In this document: positions 45,690 through 60,099 of the stretch, one piece after another
Layout of the letters: every line of letters starts with the position of its first letter
How positions within the stretch are numbered: position 1 is the stretch's first letter
Assembly: GCA_029204225.1 (NCBI GenBank)
Contig: CM055113.1
Span: 13,755,406-13,819,405 of the forward strand
Reading direction: 5' to 3'
Source of the DNA: Diphasiastrum complanatum
Taxonomy: Eukaryota; Streptophyta; Lycopodiopsida; Lycopodiales; Lycopodiaceae
Length of the DNA: 64,000 bases
Notes under the pieces: generated by a model
Database searches by the model: none
What the model saw: only the letters and a program-made list of their open reading frames with translations
What the model was told of the DNA's origin: nothing
Translations under genes and position numbers: made by a program

Positions 45690-46030
45690 AACATGCAAGG
45701 AGGTCTTATGGCTCAAAAAGGCTTTTGGTGGAGCTTCAAGTCCTGGAGGCTAAGGAGGTTCCATGGATCTATTGTGACAACAAATCAGCCCAACAACTTG
45801 TCACCAATCCTACATTCCATGCAAGGAGCAAGCAATCGAAATTGCTCATCATTTTGTGAGGGAGGGCAGTAGGTGCAAGCAAGAGAAATTAAACTCCATC
45901 ATCTGCCATCATCCGATTGCTTAGTTGATATACGAACTAAATCCTTGCCTAAGGATTCTTTCATCGAGTGAAGATCATTACTTGGAGTAATTTACAAATG
46001 TACCATAGTTTCCCAACTTTAGATTTGAGG
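45690..46030 (+). pseudogene. Copia RNase H C-terminal remnant
   Basis: Plus-strand frames give EVPWIYCDNKSAQQLVTNPT followed by FHARSK, then, in another frame, IEIAHHFVREGSR. These are the RNase H terminal motifs of plant Copia elements. At least one frameshift and several stops are present. Confidence 0.75.
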
Positions 46031-46690
46031 AAGAGTATGAAAAATGACAATTCTAGCTTGGTTTGTAAGTAATTTTTTGATGTACATTGTAACTCAGAGG
46101 TGTGAAACAAAATTTCCAATGTGAAGACTAGCCTAGATAGGTTAGATCACAATAATAGGGACTAGTTAGGTTAGTTGGTCATAATTTCTAAAATCTAGGG
46201 CCAAATTCCTCAAATCAAGGAGGTAGATAACTACCAAGTTGGCAAACTTAATGGTTATGTAAGATTGACTTGTTTAGATAAACCTAATGTCAATTTGACA
46301 CCTAAACTTGTGTTGGACCTCCTCAATCAGCCAAGAAGATGATTCATATTGTACTTTCATTCAATTATATTATTGATGCAAGATCAAGATTTGGGAGTTT
46401 TTTTTACTATCTCGAGTCTTTCCTCTATTTGTGTGTTGATTTGATACTTGATTAGGATCATTCTCTATCCATAGTCCGTACCGGAGGCCGTAACCCACAT
46501 GTGTGAACTTGGATTTCCATGTTTTGATCTGTTATTGATTGTTCTTGATTGAAATTGCTAATCTAGATCTAATTTTAAGAGCTAGTTTTGTAACAATTGG
46601 TAGCACTACCATTGTGCGCCTCATATTGATCTTCATAGTCATAGTGCAATTGATTCTCATATTTGAATTGACTATCATATCTATGGTCAT
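46031..46690 (+). repeat. Probable LTR after the Copia remnant
   Basis: The purine-rich GAGGAAGAG at about 46022-46030 could be a polypurine tract, and TAGTATCAGAATCC at about 46691 resembles a decayed primer-binding site. The ends are not clean TG...CA, so the limits are approximate. A CACATGTGTGAAC motif lies near 46497. Confidence 0.4.
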
Positions 46691-47368
46691 AATTAGTATC
46701 AGAATCCATTTTGTGAATTGAAAAAAAAAAAAGAATTTGAAATTTATATAAGAACTATGAATAATATATCTACCAAGTTGAATTGATGCACGTTGGAATT
46801 CGTTAAATTCTTGAAAAATTCTAACTTTTTCAAGAATGAACTTGCTGTCAAGTACATAACATTACCATTGCTATAAATGGAAGTTGTGCAGTGCAAGGAT
46901 TTGGCTACAACTTATTTCTGAGTCTTATTAGATTACTTATTTCCGAGCTTTTTTAGATTACTAGATACAATAAATGTGCTTAGGTTGTCGATCACAACAT
47001 AGTGAGATGCTTTGCCTTATACTATGTCAAAATCCAAGCTAAAATAAAAAAGTTATAAAAGAAAGAAGATGTTATGCAATATAAAGTCTTTTTGTACTGT
47101 AAAATTATAATAAGGTTTTTTTATTAGTAATAATTAATATTGGCATTGTATCAGTGACATCAGACTAGTCACTTCTGCATTTTATAACATGGAATTTCTT
47201 TAGGACATAGTTGTTACCGTAGAAGATTTTTAAAACCATCATATTTTTTGAAATGTTGTTGAATATTTTTGTTATTAGGTATGAGACTACTGGTGCATGT
47301 TTCATGAGTGTCATTGACTTTGTTCTTTTTTTTTTTTCTGATTGATCACATGTGTGAGAGAGCGAGAG

Positions 47369-47413
<45 letters not shown>

Positions 47414-48357
47414 AAAACATTTTTTTTCTCTCACACGTGAGAGCATTTGAGTTAAAAATGGCTTGTGCTACCTTTTGTAGTGTGAATTGAAAAAAACTAC
47501 TGATAATTAAAATTAATTTAAAAGTAACATAAAAAACACCCCACCAAAAAAAAAAAAACCTCATCATCACTTGTGTGAGTGATTTTAAAAAAAAAATAGC
47601 CGATATGTTCATATCAACAATTGGATATGGGTCCAATTTATAGCAAAACAAATCTAAGAAAGAATAATTAACAAAAAGAAACATAGAAAACAGAAATTAC
47701 CATTTGTTGGTACTAACTCAAATGACTTGACATATGGATCATATTAAGCTATAAAAACTCATGTGAACAAATCCAAATCCATTGCTTAGACATATCTTAA
47801 ACAAAGCTAAAACAAAATGGCTATCACATATTCTGACAACTTTTATGAAAATTGCAATAAATATTGATACAAATGAAAGCTAAAATAGAGTACCAAAAGG
47901 CTATGTTGTTAGATATAAAAGTGAGAATGATATATTTTATTCAGGTGATGGGGCACATGAGACATAACAAGATCAATTTTTAAGGCTCAATTCACAAAGA
48001 GAAAGAGGAGATAGAACTCAAACTTCACTCAAATGCAAATGAGCCAAAAGATATCCAAAAATGATGTCCAATGCCTATTTGTAGACAAGGCCCAGCAAGA
48101 TGATCAATAGAAATTGAAACATCCAAAAGATAGCAAAGTCCTGAAATTGAGATGAAGAATGGCATGTTGGATCTTAGGCATGCTTAGCAAAGCAAGAATG
48201 AGATTTGGACTCTTTGAAATCAAGTCCAAATGGATCTTCAAAACAAAAACAAGACTAGATAGTTCAATAGATCGACGCAAGACAATATTGGTTTTAAAGA
48301 GCTACTCACAATACTTTGGAAACAATTATGAGAAAATATTGATCCAATTGTAAAATT
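46691..48357. other. No recognisable gene
   Basis: A/T-rich sequence with a GA microsatellite at about 47371-47410, which explains the Leu/Ser-rich and Arg/Glu-rich open frames nearby. Nothing else can be supported. Confidence 0.5.
47371..47410. repeat. GA microsatellite
   Basis: About 20 uninterrupted GA units, preceded by interrupted units from 47355. Confidence 0.95.
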
Positions 48358-49011
48358 TGTTGATTTCACACGTGTGGACTGTCCACCACATGTACTTGTG
48401 ATCTCCTGAGGTGCGTAGATGCACCAAGATCAAGACTAGATTGAGATTCAAGATCTATCTTTGATTCTATGGCAAAAACACACTACTATATGCATTCAAT
48501 CACTTCCAACTCTCACTCACACGTGTGGGAAGTGTTCCAAAAATAATCTAAGTAAAAACAAGCTGCTCTCCTCGAGTAGAGAGAGAAAATCATCATGAGC
48601 TCTTGGGTAGAGAGAGAAAGCTAGAAAACCAATTACACACAAAATCCACTCAATCTCAATCAATTAGATCCAAATGACGAGTACAATGATACTAGTAGAT
48701 CCACGAGCTACCACTATGCTTAACTATGATTGGACCACACTTTGCCACCTCTTAATCCTATTGGGCCATTGATCCATTCACCTCTAAATTCTATTTTACC
48801 ATTTTCAAGCAAACCTCAAATTCTATTGGACCCTTCAAGGTTCCACCTCTAAATCCTATTGGACCTCTTAAATTTCATCAAACAAAAGTATTACACTTGT
48901 CTACACTCTAATTGGCACGAGTTTAGCCTCTTACTCTATTTTGGCTAAATAGTGGCATTACAAGTGGAAATGGGTAATTTGCCATCTATGCCAAATTTGG
49001 TCCTATCAACA
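48358..49011 (-). repeat. 3' LTR
   Basis: 654 bp with inverted ends TGTTGAT...ATCAACA. It carries two copies of CACACGTGTGG (near 48367 and 48521). Differences from 51281-51935 are few. Confidence 0.95.
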
Positions 49012-49019
49012 TCCTACAC

Positions 49020-50578
49020 CTAGATGCTTGATATAAAAAAAACATAAGCATTGGATACATCTAATTGGAACACCTTCCACTTAAAGAAACAAGCAAGAGA
49101 AATAAGAATTCTTATTGTCACCATCTTTGCAACGGGTGCAAAGGTCTCCTCATAATCAAGGCCATGGATTTGAGCAAATCCTTTGGCACATAATCCTGCT
49201 TTATACTTGTTGACGGTGCCATCATGATTGTACTTGATCTGAAATACCCATTGGCAACCAATCACATGCTTGTTGGATGGAGGATCCACAAGCTCCCAAG
49301 TATTGTTGGTGATCAATGCATCATACTCTTGCTTCATGGCATCATACCACTCCTTGGTATTGAGTGCCTCTTGTACATTCTTTGGCTCTTCATGAGAGAC
49401 ATAAAAAACATAATTCGTGGAATCAAGATCCACCTGTTTGCCTTTGTCAACATATGAGAGCCTCTTACACTCGGATTTTGTAGTGTATATTGATTTCTTG
49501 ACTCCATCATAAGGTGCAATAGAAGAGAAAGAATCCTTGGAGCTACACATATGTGAAGAGGCTCCACTATCAATATACCATAAGTCGTCCTTCTTGAAAG
49601 GAGTGGATGAGAGGCTAGAGACCATAAGAGATTTCTCTCCATCACTTGCAATAGTATCTTCCTTCTCATTGGTGATGTTGGCTTGCTTGAGTTGATTCTT
49701 CTTCTTGAAGCAATTGGTGGCATAATGGCCTTTCTTGCCACAATAAAAACACTTGATCTTCTTCTTCTTGAGCTTGGATGATGAAGCATTAGAGGAATCA
49801 TCTTCCTCCTCATCTTTGTCTTTGGATTTGGCTTTGTCCTTGCTTGAGGATTGTTGAAATTGGTTCTCGCTCCTCCCTTTGTGCTTGTCCTTGGCATAGA
49901 GCGCTTTGCCATCATTATGAGTGAGAGAAAGCTTGTCCATCCTCAAGAGCTTGTACTCTTGTCTTGATTCTTCAAAAATTAGAACACTTTGGAGATCCTC
50001 CAAACTTGGTAGCTCCTCCTTAATGGCATAGGATTGGACAAGGTTATCAAATTCACTTCTCAAGCCATTGAGAATGACTTGGACTAGCTCATTTTGATTG
50101 ATGGAATCACCAATGCAAGCAAGCTCTCTATGAATATCTTTTACTCTCAAAACATAACTAGATGTCTCATCACTCTTTTGGCTACTTTGAAAGATTTCAT
50201 TTCTAAGAGTGACGAGCCTAGAGGTGTTTTTAGCCTCATAGATAGTCTTGAGACAATCCCAAGCTTCTTTGGTTGTTGTACAAGTACTATCACCCTGAAT
50301 ATCTCATTAGAGACATTCATCTTAATGTAGTGGAGAGCCATCCTAGCTCTCTTTTTGTATTTTTGAACCTCTTGAAGAACTTGTGGTTCTTCTTCAAGGC
50401 CAAGAACTATGTCCATCACGTCTTGAAGGATCAAGATGGACTCCATCCTCATCTTCCAAATTGAATAGTTTGAAGTGGAAAATCTTTCACTTGGTTCCAA
50501 CAAAGATGAACTCATTGAAGCCATTTGAAGTGAAGAAAACTCAAATGATGAACAATAAATGTTGCTACACACTCTCAA
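49020..50578 (-). pseudogene. Copia gag-protease joined to the start of reverse transcriptase
   Basis: Gag starts at about 50560 (FSTSNYSIWKMRMESILI) and shifts frame near 50150. It then continues in a 376-codon frame: ILNGLRSEFDNLVQSYAI, zinc knuckle CFYCGKKGHYATNC, protease WYIDSGASSHMCSSKDSF, then directly the pre-RT linker LSYVDKGKQVDLDSTNYVF and RT N-terminus NTWELVDPPSNKHVIGCQWV, FAPVAKMVTIRI, VFQLDVSNAY. Integrase and most of RT and RNase H are missing, but the protease-to-RT join keeps the frame. It ends at FFISSI, which is sequence next to the polypurine tract. This protein could form particles but not copy DNA. Confidence 0.9.
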
Positions 50579-51268
50579 TAGGATCCAATAATGAAGTACT
50601 ATCTCCTCCTATGAAAGATCTTGCAACTATTTGTGAATTGATTCTCACTAGCTACTCAAATCTCTCTAGAACAAGATCTATTTCACATCAAATGATGGAC
50701 TATAGACAAAGTTAGGATCATTTACTCTTAGCACGTGTGAAATACACTAAGTAACAAAATTTAACTCAAACTCAATGATATTGCATGAAACAAATTGGCT
50801 ATGATCTCAAAACAATGTCTAGATCACTTATAGATGAGATTGGTAACAATACAACTGTGAACAGAGATCTAACAAGCAATCTCTTGACCAAACCAAATGT
50901 GTTCACCCAGGTCTAGGTGCCCTACCTAACCCTCTTCAAAAGCTTACAACTTCTGATTGGCTCAACCAAATGGAATGAAACTGATTGCAATAGAAACTAG
51001 ACAAAAATAGCTTCAAAACAAGCTATCAGGCAAGATAAATGGATCAAGCATGAGAGAGAACTCTCAATATGAAATTGGATGTTCCTCACACATGTCTGAG
51101 CACCTGATTCCATACAGTACCAGGTCAGACCCAATCAATGTCCTATTGATCTCTTTTGATCCAAAATTGGACAAGATAGCTAGGAAAATGGATCTTGACA
51201 ATTTCTACCTCAAGATTGATGAATAGTTTTCACTCAAATGGATCAAAATGCATGGTAACCTTAGGTAG

Positions 51269-51280
51269 GCTCTGATACCA
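51269..51280 (-). other. Primer-binding site (initiator Met-tRNA type)
   Basis: The minus strand reads TGGTATCAGAGC immediately after the LTR at 51281. Confidence 0.95.
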
Positions 51281-51935
51281 TGTTGATTTCACACGTGTGG
51301 ACTGTCCACCACATGTACTTTTGATCTCCTAAGGTGTGTAGATGCACAAGATCAAGACTAGATCGATATTCAAGATCTATCTTTGATTCTATGGCAAAAA
51401 CACACTACTACATGCATTCAATCACTTCCAACTCTCACTCACACGTGTGGGAAGTGTTCCAAAAATAATCTAAGTAAAAACAAGCTGCTCTCCTCGGGTA
51501 GAGAGAGAAAATCATCATGAGCTCTTGAGTAGAGAGAGAAAGCTAGAAAACCAATTACACACAAAATCCACTCAATCTCAAAATCAATTAGATCCAAATG
51601 AGGAGTACAATGATACTAGTAGATCCACGAGCTACCACTATGCTTAACTATGATTAGACCACACTTTGCCACCTCTTAATCCTATTGGACCATTGATCCA
51701 TTCACCTCTAAATTCTATTGGACCATTTTCAAGCAAACCTCAAATCCTATTGGACCCTTCAAGGTTCCATCTCTAAATCCTATTGGACCTCTTAAATTTC
51801 ATCAAACAAAAGTATTACACTTGTCTACACTCTAATTGGCACGAGTTTAGCCTCTTACTCTATTTTGGCTAAATAGTGGCATTACAAGTGGAAATGGGTA
51901 ATTTGCCATCTATGCCAAATTTGGTCCTACCAACA
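51281..51935 (-). repeat. 5' LTR, apparently shared with a second internal region
   Basis: 655 bp, near-identical to 48358-49011. It has a primer-binding site on its low-coordinate side and the polypurine-side internal sequence on its high-coordinate side. Confidence 0.95.
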
Positions 51936-52059
51936 TCCTACACCTAGATGCTTGATATAAAAAAAAACATAAGACCCCTATATCTAGCATATAATCTTTT
52001 TCAATTCTTCACAAAATTCAATGCCATCATGACCATACTTTTCATAGCAACAACATAAG

Positions 52060-52470
52060 ACATGGAAATGATACATTTCGACATACAGATTGCAATTTTA
52101 GATGAAGAACTATATCGATTATGGAGCAACCATAAGATTACATCACCTATATGGTTCAAAGAAAGCACCTTGAGTGTTTATAACATGATTCAAGAAATTT
52201 TTGTTGAAATATGGTTTGCATTGTAGCAGGACAACCCCATGTGTCTACCACAACAAAGATAAACTAAAGATAATTACAAATATTTATGTAGTTGATGGTA
52301 TAGCCTACAACATCTATGAAAAAATGTTTGATGAAGGGCTAATGCACTTTCTAGATTACTTTGAAGTAAAAACAATTGAAGTCGACTATGATGTACATAC
52401 CATCATATGCAGCTTTGAAAGAGGCCGATTTTTTAAGAAGACTCTTGCAAGAACTAGAATTTGAACAATA
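52060..52470 (+). pseudogene. Strongly decayed plus-strand Copia reverse transcriptase
   Basis: It reads IHFDIQIAILDEELY (like the family's QFDVKTAFL), then in frame 52201-52464 YGLHCSRTTPCVYHNKDKLK, IITNIYVVDGIA (the YVDD region, with Asp Asp changed to Val Asp) and FLDYFEVKTI. The orientation is opposite to the neighbouring element. It is old and inactive. Confidence 0.65.
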
Positions 52471-54584
52471 TGAAGCCACCATCTTATACAACAATCAATG
52501 ATGCATTTGATTGGTTCACAATCTAGAGTTCAATAAGACAAATCAAACGCATTGATGTGCAAATCACTAAATCAAAGAGAAGAAAGAGGGATATAAAATG
52601 GATACTCAAATCACTAGTAGTTGGGACTAGAGAGCCAACACTTTTACAACATCTAATCCAAGACAATTTTCAATACTTTTGAACTCACCTTAGACTTGTC
52701 AAATTCAAAAATATGTGCAAGATACAACATATAAAGGATGTCTCTTGGGTGAGAGAGTTGAAAATACAAGATGCACTCTTAGCATGTAATAAGGGCCCCT
52801 GACGAGGCCACTATGAATCATAATGAGGCTTATAATGAGTCCATTGATGAGTTTGCTATGAATCAATTGATGTGTCCCAACACAAGTTTGCTAATGAGTT
52901 AACTATAGATTTTTTTGGGTCATGAATCTAGCTCACATTCGACATGTCAAACCAATCTCCAGCACTTGAGTCTTGGATCATGGCAATTGGTAAGGAGAGA
53001 AGGATGACTTGAAAATGATAAAACACTATAGACACCTTGGAGCGTTGTAGAATAGTTGAAAGAAGTGCATTTTATGTGGTTAATGGAAATGCTTTTTAAA
53101 AGTAGCAATATCAAGAGTGAGGAGGGTAGAGGTGAAAGCTGAGTTGCACAACTTGAAAATAAAGCTCATGTTATCACTAAGGAGATTGAATTAGGTTATT
53201 TGAGAATCGAGGAGCATTATGCAAAGTTTACCTTGGAGGTAATTGATACAAAATGGCCATGTAGATGTAGACATAAGTACTTATTTCATATTTCTACCAG
53301 TAGATTTGGAAAAAGATAGGATAACATTAAGATTGTTACAATAGGAGAAAAATTAGAATGCGTACATTAAGAGCAAGCTAGAACCTAGGAAAACTTGTTG
53401 CATCACTAATAAGAGAATAAATAGAGAATACAAAGAAATACTGAATCACGTCTAATTTTAGGACATGAATGACAAAAGGAGAGCTATGATGAGAATAGAA
53501 AGTAGCTAGATCTTAAACATCATAGCTCTTTAAAGAGGAGTAGTCACCAAGTTTATCTTGCAATTTCTATCAAGATTTGTCTAAGCTAGATTGCTTCTTG
53601 TGTTGTAGTATTAAGAGCTTTATACCCAAATATGTATCAATTTGGATATGGTTCTAGGTAAATTTGGTTAATAATTCCTCTCATGGGATCAAATTCTTGA
53701 GATCCCAACTTATCTTGCATTCTCTTGAAAAGAACACATATTTTGGTATTTGGATATCTAGTCAAATTCGAATTACAATAACAATGGAGTCATATGTGAC
53801 AGAACTAGTCATCATTTGTAATGCTATTGTATTTGAAAAGGTTTTTGATAGTTTGCTTTATGCACTTTTTTTTGGGTATCAAACATTTGGCTTCAAATGT
53901 TGATTGTATAGGCCAGGTTAGGATGTGTTGCCAAGATTGCATATTTTAGCTTCCTTATGGTTCTTCTAAGATGCAATTCTCATTGACTTGTTTTCCTCTT
54001 GTTGGTGACTATGCTTCTTCAAATCCCTTTTGTAGGAAGACTTTGCCTAATTCTATTTACTAACCTAGAAGATTTTTATAAACATACATTTTCCTATGTA
54101 GTTTTGAAACCAAATTCTCTTTTTCTTTGAATTGACACATATTTTGGTTTGAAAATTTGTCTTTCAAATTCTACATAAAGAAAAATAATTTGATGAGAAT
54201 CATAGGGCCTTTGATTGTTGATATAGCCAAACCTATTCTTGTAGAAGTTTACTAAAATATTTTGTATGTATTCAATGCATTTTTCTTGGGTATGACCTTC
54301 AACCAGAAATATAGTATTCACCCTTTTAATTTTCCCTCGAGATTTTTATCTAGACTTAATAACCATATACATTCCATGAAATTCCTTTTGTTTAGTAGCT
54401 TAAGCTTCAAATTACATATACTTTTATTGGATATTGACTCCCTCAAGACATTATTGAGCATTTAGTTCATGTATTACTACCTCATTGGAATTGGGTTCCT
54501 ACTTCTTTCTCATGATTTTTTTAAAAAACATTCTAGAACTTTTAACCCCGGTTGATCTTCTAATACAATAGCGTTTTTGGTGTC
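52471..54584. other. No recognisable gene
   Basis: Only short frames (for example 53664-53903 and 54094-54321) without family features. Confidence 0.4.
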
Positions 54585-54905
54585 ACATTTTTCTCAACTT
54601 TCTCTTCATCAGTTGTGCTCCATCCTATATTGACAATGTCTTGTGTGTTTAGTTTATTAGTTGTTTATTTAATATTTTCTTTTTTCTCAATAATCCCATG
54701 AAATATGTTGCATCTCTAGATCTTATTAACTTTTCAATGTCGGGTTCATACAATTCCTCTCACTTTCTTCTCCTCCATTAGTTGTGCTCCATCCTACATT
54801 GTCTTGTGTGCTCAATCCTTAGTTGTTAATTTGGAAGTTCCTTTCTTCTCGGTATTCTCGTCAAGTATGGCATCTCAAGATGTTACTAGCTTCTAATTTT
54901 CATTG
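54585..54905. repeat. ~160-bp tandem duplication
   Basis: 54585-54755 and 54756-54905 share ordered words, including AGTTGTGCTCCATCCTA, TTGTCTTGTGTG and a CATCTC...GAT.TTA end. It is moderately diverged and non-coding. Sequence from 54906 to 56300 shows no gene I can support. Confidence 0.7.
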
Positions 54906-56429
54906 GATTATGGGACCATAGCCTATAGAAACTAGGTGAACTAGCATAGAAAAGAAACCTTACAAATAAATTCTAGTTTTAGCAGTATTGTGTCTCCCCT
55001 CTCCTTTATTGACACGTCTAAACTCATTCACTAGTTTTATTTTATAACATTATAATTTTTAGTCAACTTTTGGCTACCTCATGAACAAACTAGGATCTAA
55101 TTCAAGACCTACAATTGATCTTTTTCAGCTACACAAATGCCTATAAGTATTCCTTTCCAAGATGTTTAAACATAAGATAAAGTAAGAGTTGCACTAAACT
55201 TTTCATCTATATAAGTATAACCAACTAAATGCTTGCAATATTTGTAGTTATAATGCCAAAATTCAAAATTCACTTTTCGTGAGAAAAGAGATTATGATGA
55301 ACTTATTGTACAAAAGTTTAAGATAATCTTTTCTAATTAATGAACTGGAGGAATAGGTTAACAAAGAACATTTCAAGATCCCTCCGAAAAAGGATGTAGG
55401 GAGAAGATTTATCGTATGAAGTAGGTGAAAAATTAAGGGCCGTTATTAAATTTTTGGACAAATTTTGAGATTTATTTGGAGTTTTATTTTTCCATTTGGC
55501 ATCGACTATATGGTTTACGTTTCGTGTGAACTTAAATATATATTTTCAAAAAATAATATGTGAAGCAATTTTAGAGGATATCTTACAAAGGATCCATTTC
55601 TTCTTGACTTATGTGCACCTCAAGACATGTCGTCACTAATTTCCCTCTTCCTACTAGGTGTCCCAACCTGCATAATGGAGTTGACTTTTTGATTATCAAG
55701 AGCAATTGATCTACTCTAGTACTGTTCCAACCTCAAATCTAACCTTCGAGTACAAGGATTAATGCTCTTTGTTGGTCAACCCTTTGCTCTTAGCTCTACC
55801 TACGAGGTCTTTGTCCACGATTGTTTCGATGCAGCCTACGACTCTGAAGGCGAACAATGTTGAGAAGGTGTTCCTCTCCATTTGCCTTGCACATGGAGCT
55901 TCACAATAATTCGGGAGCTCACCCCATGGAAGAATGTCCCCCACATGTTGTCTTACAAAGAGGACTCTCTTGGAAATTTGAGTTTGCCTTTTCGTTCCCT
56001 TATTCTTTGATGCACATTTTGGAAAAAGGAAATGGAATAAGGGGCTAGAATGCATTGGTGAATGGGAACCGAGACACCAGTAATCATAGTGTCACTGTAT
56101 TTAGCTCCTTGAACAAGAAGCCCTCTGATTTCTCGTTCTAATTTTGCAAACCTGTGCATTCAACGTCATGGCCTCCCTCGTTCTAAGTATAGGAACTTGG
56201 TGGGAATTTTTGGTGTTACAACTATAAAACACATTCATAGCGTACTCAATAGCAACATCACAATGCAATCTAGATTTTAAAACAAGATGAAACAATTCAT
56301 AATCAAAATCATTGATTTTTCCATTAATTCATCGTTTTGAAAAAGAAAAAGGAACAGATGGAAGACCGGTACAATCTGTTTCTAAGAATTACGTGCATTA
56401 ACCCTTCGCATTCAAAGAATCAAGTGAAC

Positions 56430-57184
56430 TCATCAACCGTCTTCTGCACTACTCTAAACCGACGTCTGCACTACTGTAGAGATGTGCGACCGCTAATCTT
56501 ACTAGATAATTGTCATCATACAACTTCTAAGAACTGAAAGAGACCGGGCACTTTGTTGCAGATTAGATAGTAAACCAAAAGGGAAGCTACTATTAACCCG
56601 ATGAACAATCCTTTGTAAAGGCCACAGAAAACACGAGATCAAATATTGTAGAAGAAAAAACCAAAAGCAATAACTAATAAGCAGAAAATAACCTTACCAA
56701 TAATGCAGATGCGAAAAGAAACTGCAAATGATTCAGCGAAAGGGGTCCGTCGAAGGATACTTCAGATCCAGAAGAGCTGTAATCAACAACAGCAATAGAT
56801 TATCTAACAAATATCTTAACAAAAGCTCAAAGGCTAAACTACAATACAGAATTGAACTAGCTTCATTCTCACATACCTTGGAAAGAACGAACAGCAATAG
56901 ATTATCCAACAAACATCTTAACAAGCTCAAAGGCTAAACTACAATACAGAATTGAACTAGCTTCATTCTCACATACCTTGGAAAGAACGAACAGCAATAG
57001 ATTATCTAACAAACATCTTAACAAGCTCGAATGCTAAACCACAATACAGAATCGATCTAGCTTCATTATCACATACCGTGGAAAGAACGCCGATCTGTGA
57101 ATTTGTATCTCCTCCTCGAGATTTTTCGATATTTCTGATAGCAGCAAATCGAGCAGACGATATAGTCCCTTCCCCCTCTTTCAT
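56430..57184 (-). CDS. Tentative small spliced gene with a membrane segment; model incomplete
   Basis: Three minus-strand pieces look exon-like. The first, 57184-57077, starts with ATG and codes for 36 residues (SSARFAAIRNIEKSRGGDTN, then a GT donor). The second, about 56776-56696, has an AG acceptor and a GTAAGG donor. The third begins at about 56605 after an AG and codes for GLFIGLIVASLLVYYLICNK, a strong membrane helix, ending FQFLEVV and a stop. The second and third can be read in one frame, but the first does not join it without a stop, so the splice pattern or start is wrong somewhere. I do not recognise the protein. The alternative is a 5' untranslated exon plus a later start, or chance. 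Confidence 0.3.
56789..57089. repeat. Three ~100-bp tandem repeats, each carrying a splice-donor-like site
   Basis: Copies begin at about 56789, 56891 and 56991 and each ends CATACCKTGGAAAGAAC. The reverse strand reads GTTCTTTCCAAG/GTATGTGA, an exon end with a strong 5' splice site. The copy nearest 57089 is the exon-1 end of the tentative gene; the other two lie in its first intron. Confidence 0.9.
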
Positions 57185-57269
57185 ATTTGTTTTCCAATTC
57201 AGGACGGCTCCGCCGGTGGTTCTCGTCCCATTTCACGATCTCAAAACCGGTTTCTGCCGGTAATTGTAC

Positions 57270-59068
<1,799 letters not shown>

Positions 59069-59754
59069 GGCCACGCCCTTCTACCATGCTTTTGGGTGAA
59101 TCAAACTAGATTTTCAGTCCATTTCAGAACAATTTGATGCTACAACCAAGGTTGCCCTCCTACTAAAAGTATAGACCCTTGGATCAGCGATTTCCATGGA
59201 GAAATGGGTTTTTTAGAGCACTTTAAGAATCTAGATTTTCTCTCTTTATGTGAGAAATTGTTCCTTCAAAGATGGTAGCCAAATCTCTGGTAGAAACCTC
59301 TAAAAAACTCTATGGTTGTCTAGCAACCTCCTACGGCTAGTGATCTATCCTTACAACTTCGAAAATGGTGAAGTTATGACTGGTTTTTTGAAAAACTGTA
59401 ACCCTCGCATGATCCTTTCAAAAAACTGACCGCAACTTTCATAGTTTTCGACTATTTAAAACCTTGTTTGATGTTATGCACATGCTAAAGCAACCAATCC
59501 TTAGTCCTGAGCTATGCCTGAACAAGTGCACCGGTACTAAACTTTTCACTTACTGATCACCGTAAACCCCAGACTCTCGGAACCTCATCCTTTTGAAGCT
59601 CTCTTAAACAACAACATTGCTCTATGCTCAACCCCTGTCAGACTCTAATACTAAATTAAATTTCATGTCGCATTGATCATAGATAAAAATATTCAAAAGC
59701 ACTCAGTATGCATTCTCCAAGCTCCACATAGCAAATATCCTCTGTATCAAACAT

Positions 59755-59905
59755 GATTTGGATATTTGGTACTCTACTATACAAGATTATTAGTTACGTG
59801 GATATTTGGTACCACATGGATATTTGGTACTCTAGTGTACAAGATTATTAGTTACGCTTCGTTATTTCAAACTAGGCCAAAAATGTAATCATTAACCTTG
59901 TGAAG
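59755..59905 (+). repeat. LTR fragment of the 25.5-kb family with internal duplication
   Basis: GGATATTTGGTACTCTA and ACAAGATTATTAGTTACG occur twice here, and a third GGATATTTGGTAC lies between. The remainder (CTAGGCC...AATGTAATCATTAACCTTGTGA) matches 25459-25941 and 61693-61845. Confidence 0.7.
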
Positions 59906-60099
59906 ACACTATAATGACATGCAATAGGGAGCTATTGCATCTAATTAGTCAAATCTCTATGTGATCATCGGGTTGGGGACTTACACATGCAGGGTGCGAA
60001 ATCCCTCTCACTTATTAACTAGGGGTAGGGTTGCCTCAATATCCGCAAGGGCCTCCCTTCACACCTTAATCAGGTGATACTGAACCTTCTCCATGAATT

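Larger units (their letters stand above)
48358..51970 (-). mobile_element. Young Copia element with in-frame internal deletion, followed by more internal sequence
   Basis: Two near-identical LTRs (48358-49011 and 51281-51935) flank gag, protease and a piece of RT in minus orientation, with a clear primer-binding site. The integrase is absent. After the right-hand LTR, the first about 35 bases (51936-51970) repeat the sequence that follows the left-hand LTR (49012-49046), as if a second element's 3' end were fused there. Confidence 0.9.

Noticed and set aside
55759-56295. Minus-strand frames of 64-98 codons near 56 kb
   Set aside because: One has a donor-like end (NAQ/GTTTGC), but no acceptor, phase or family match could be established, so not called as exons.
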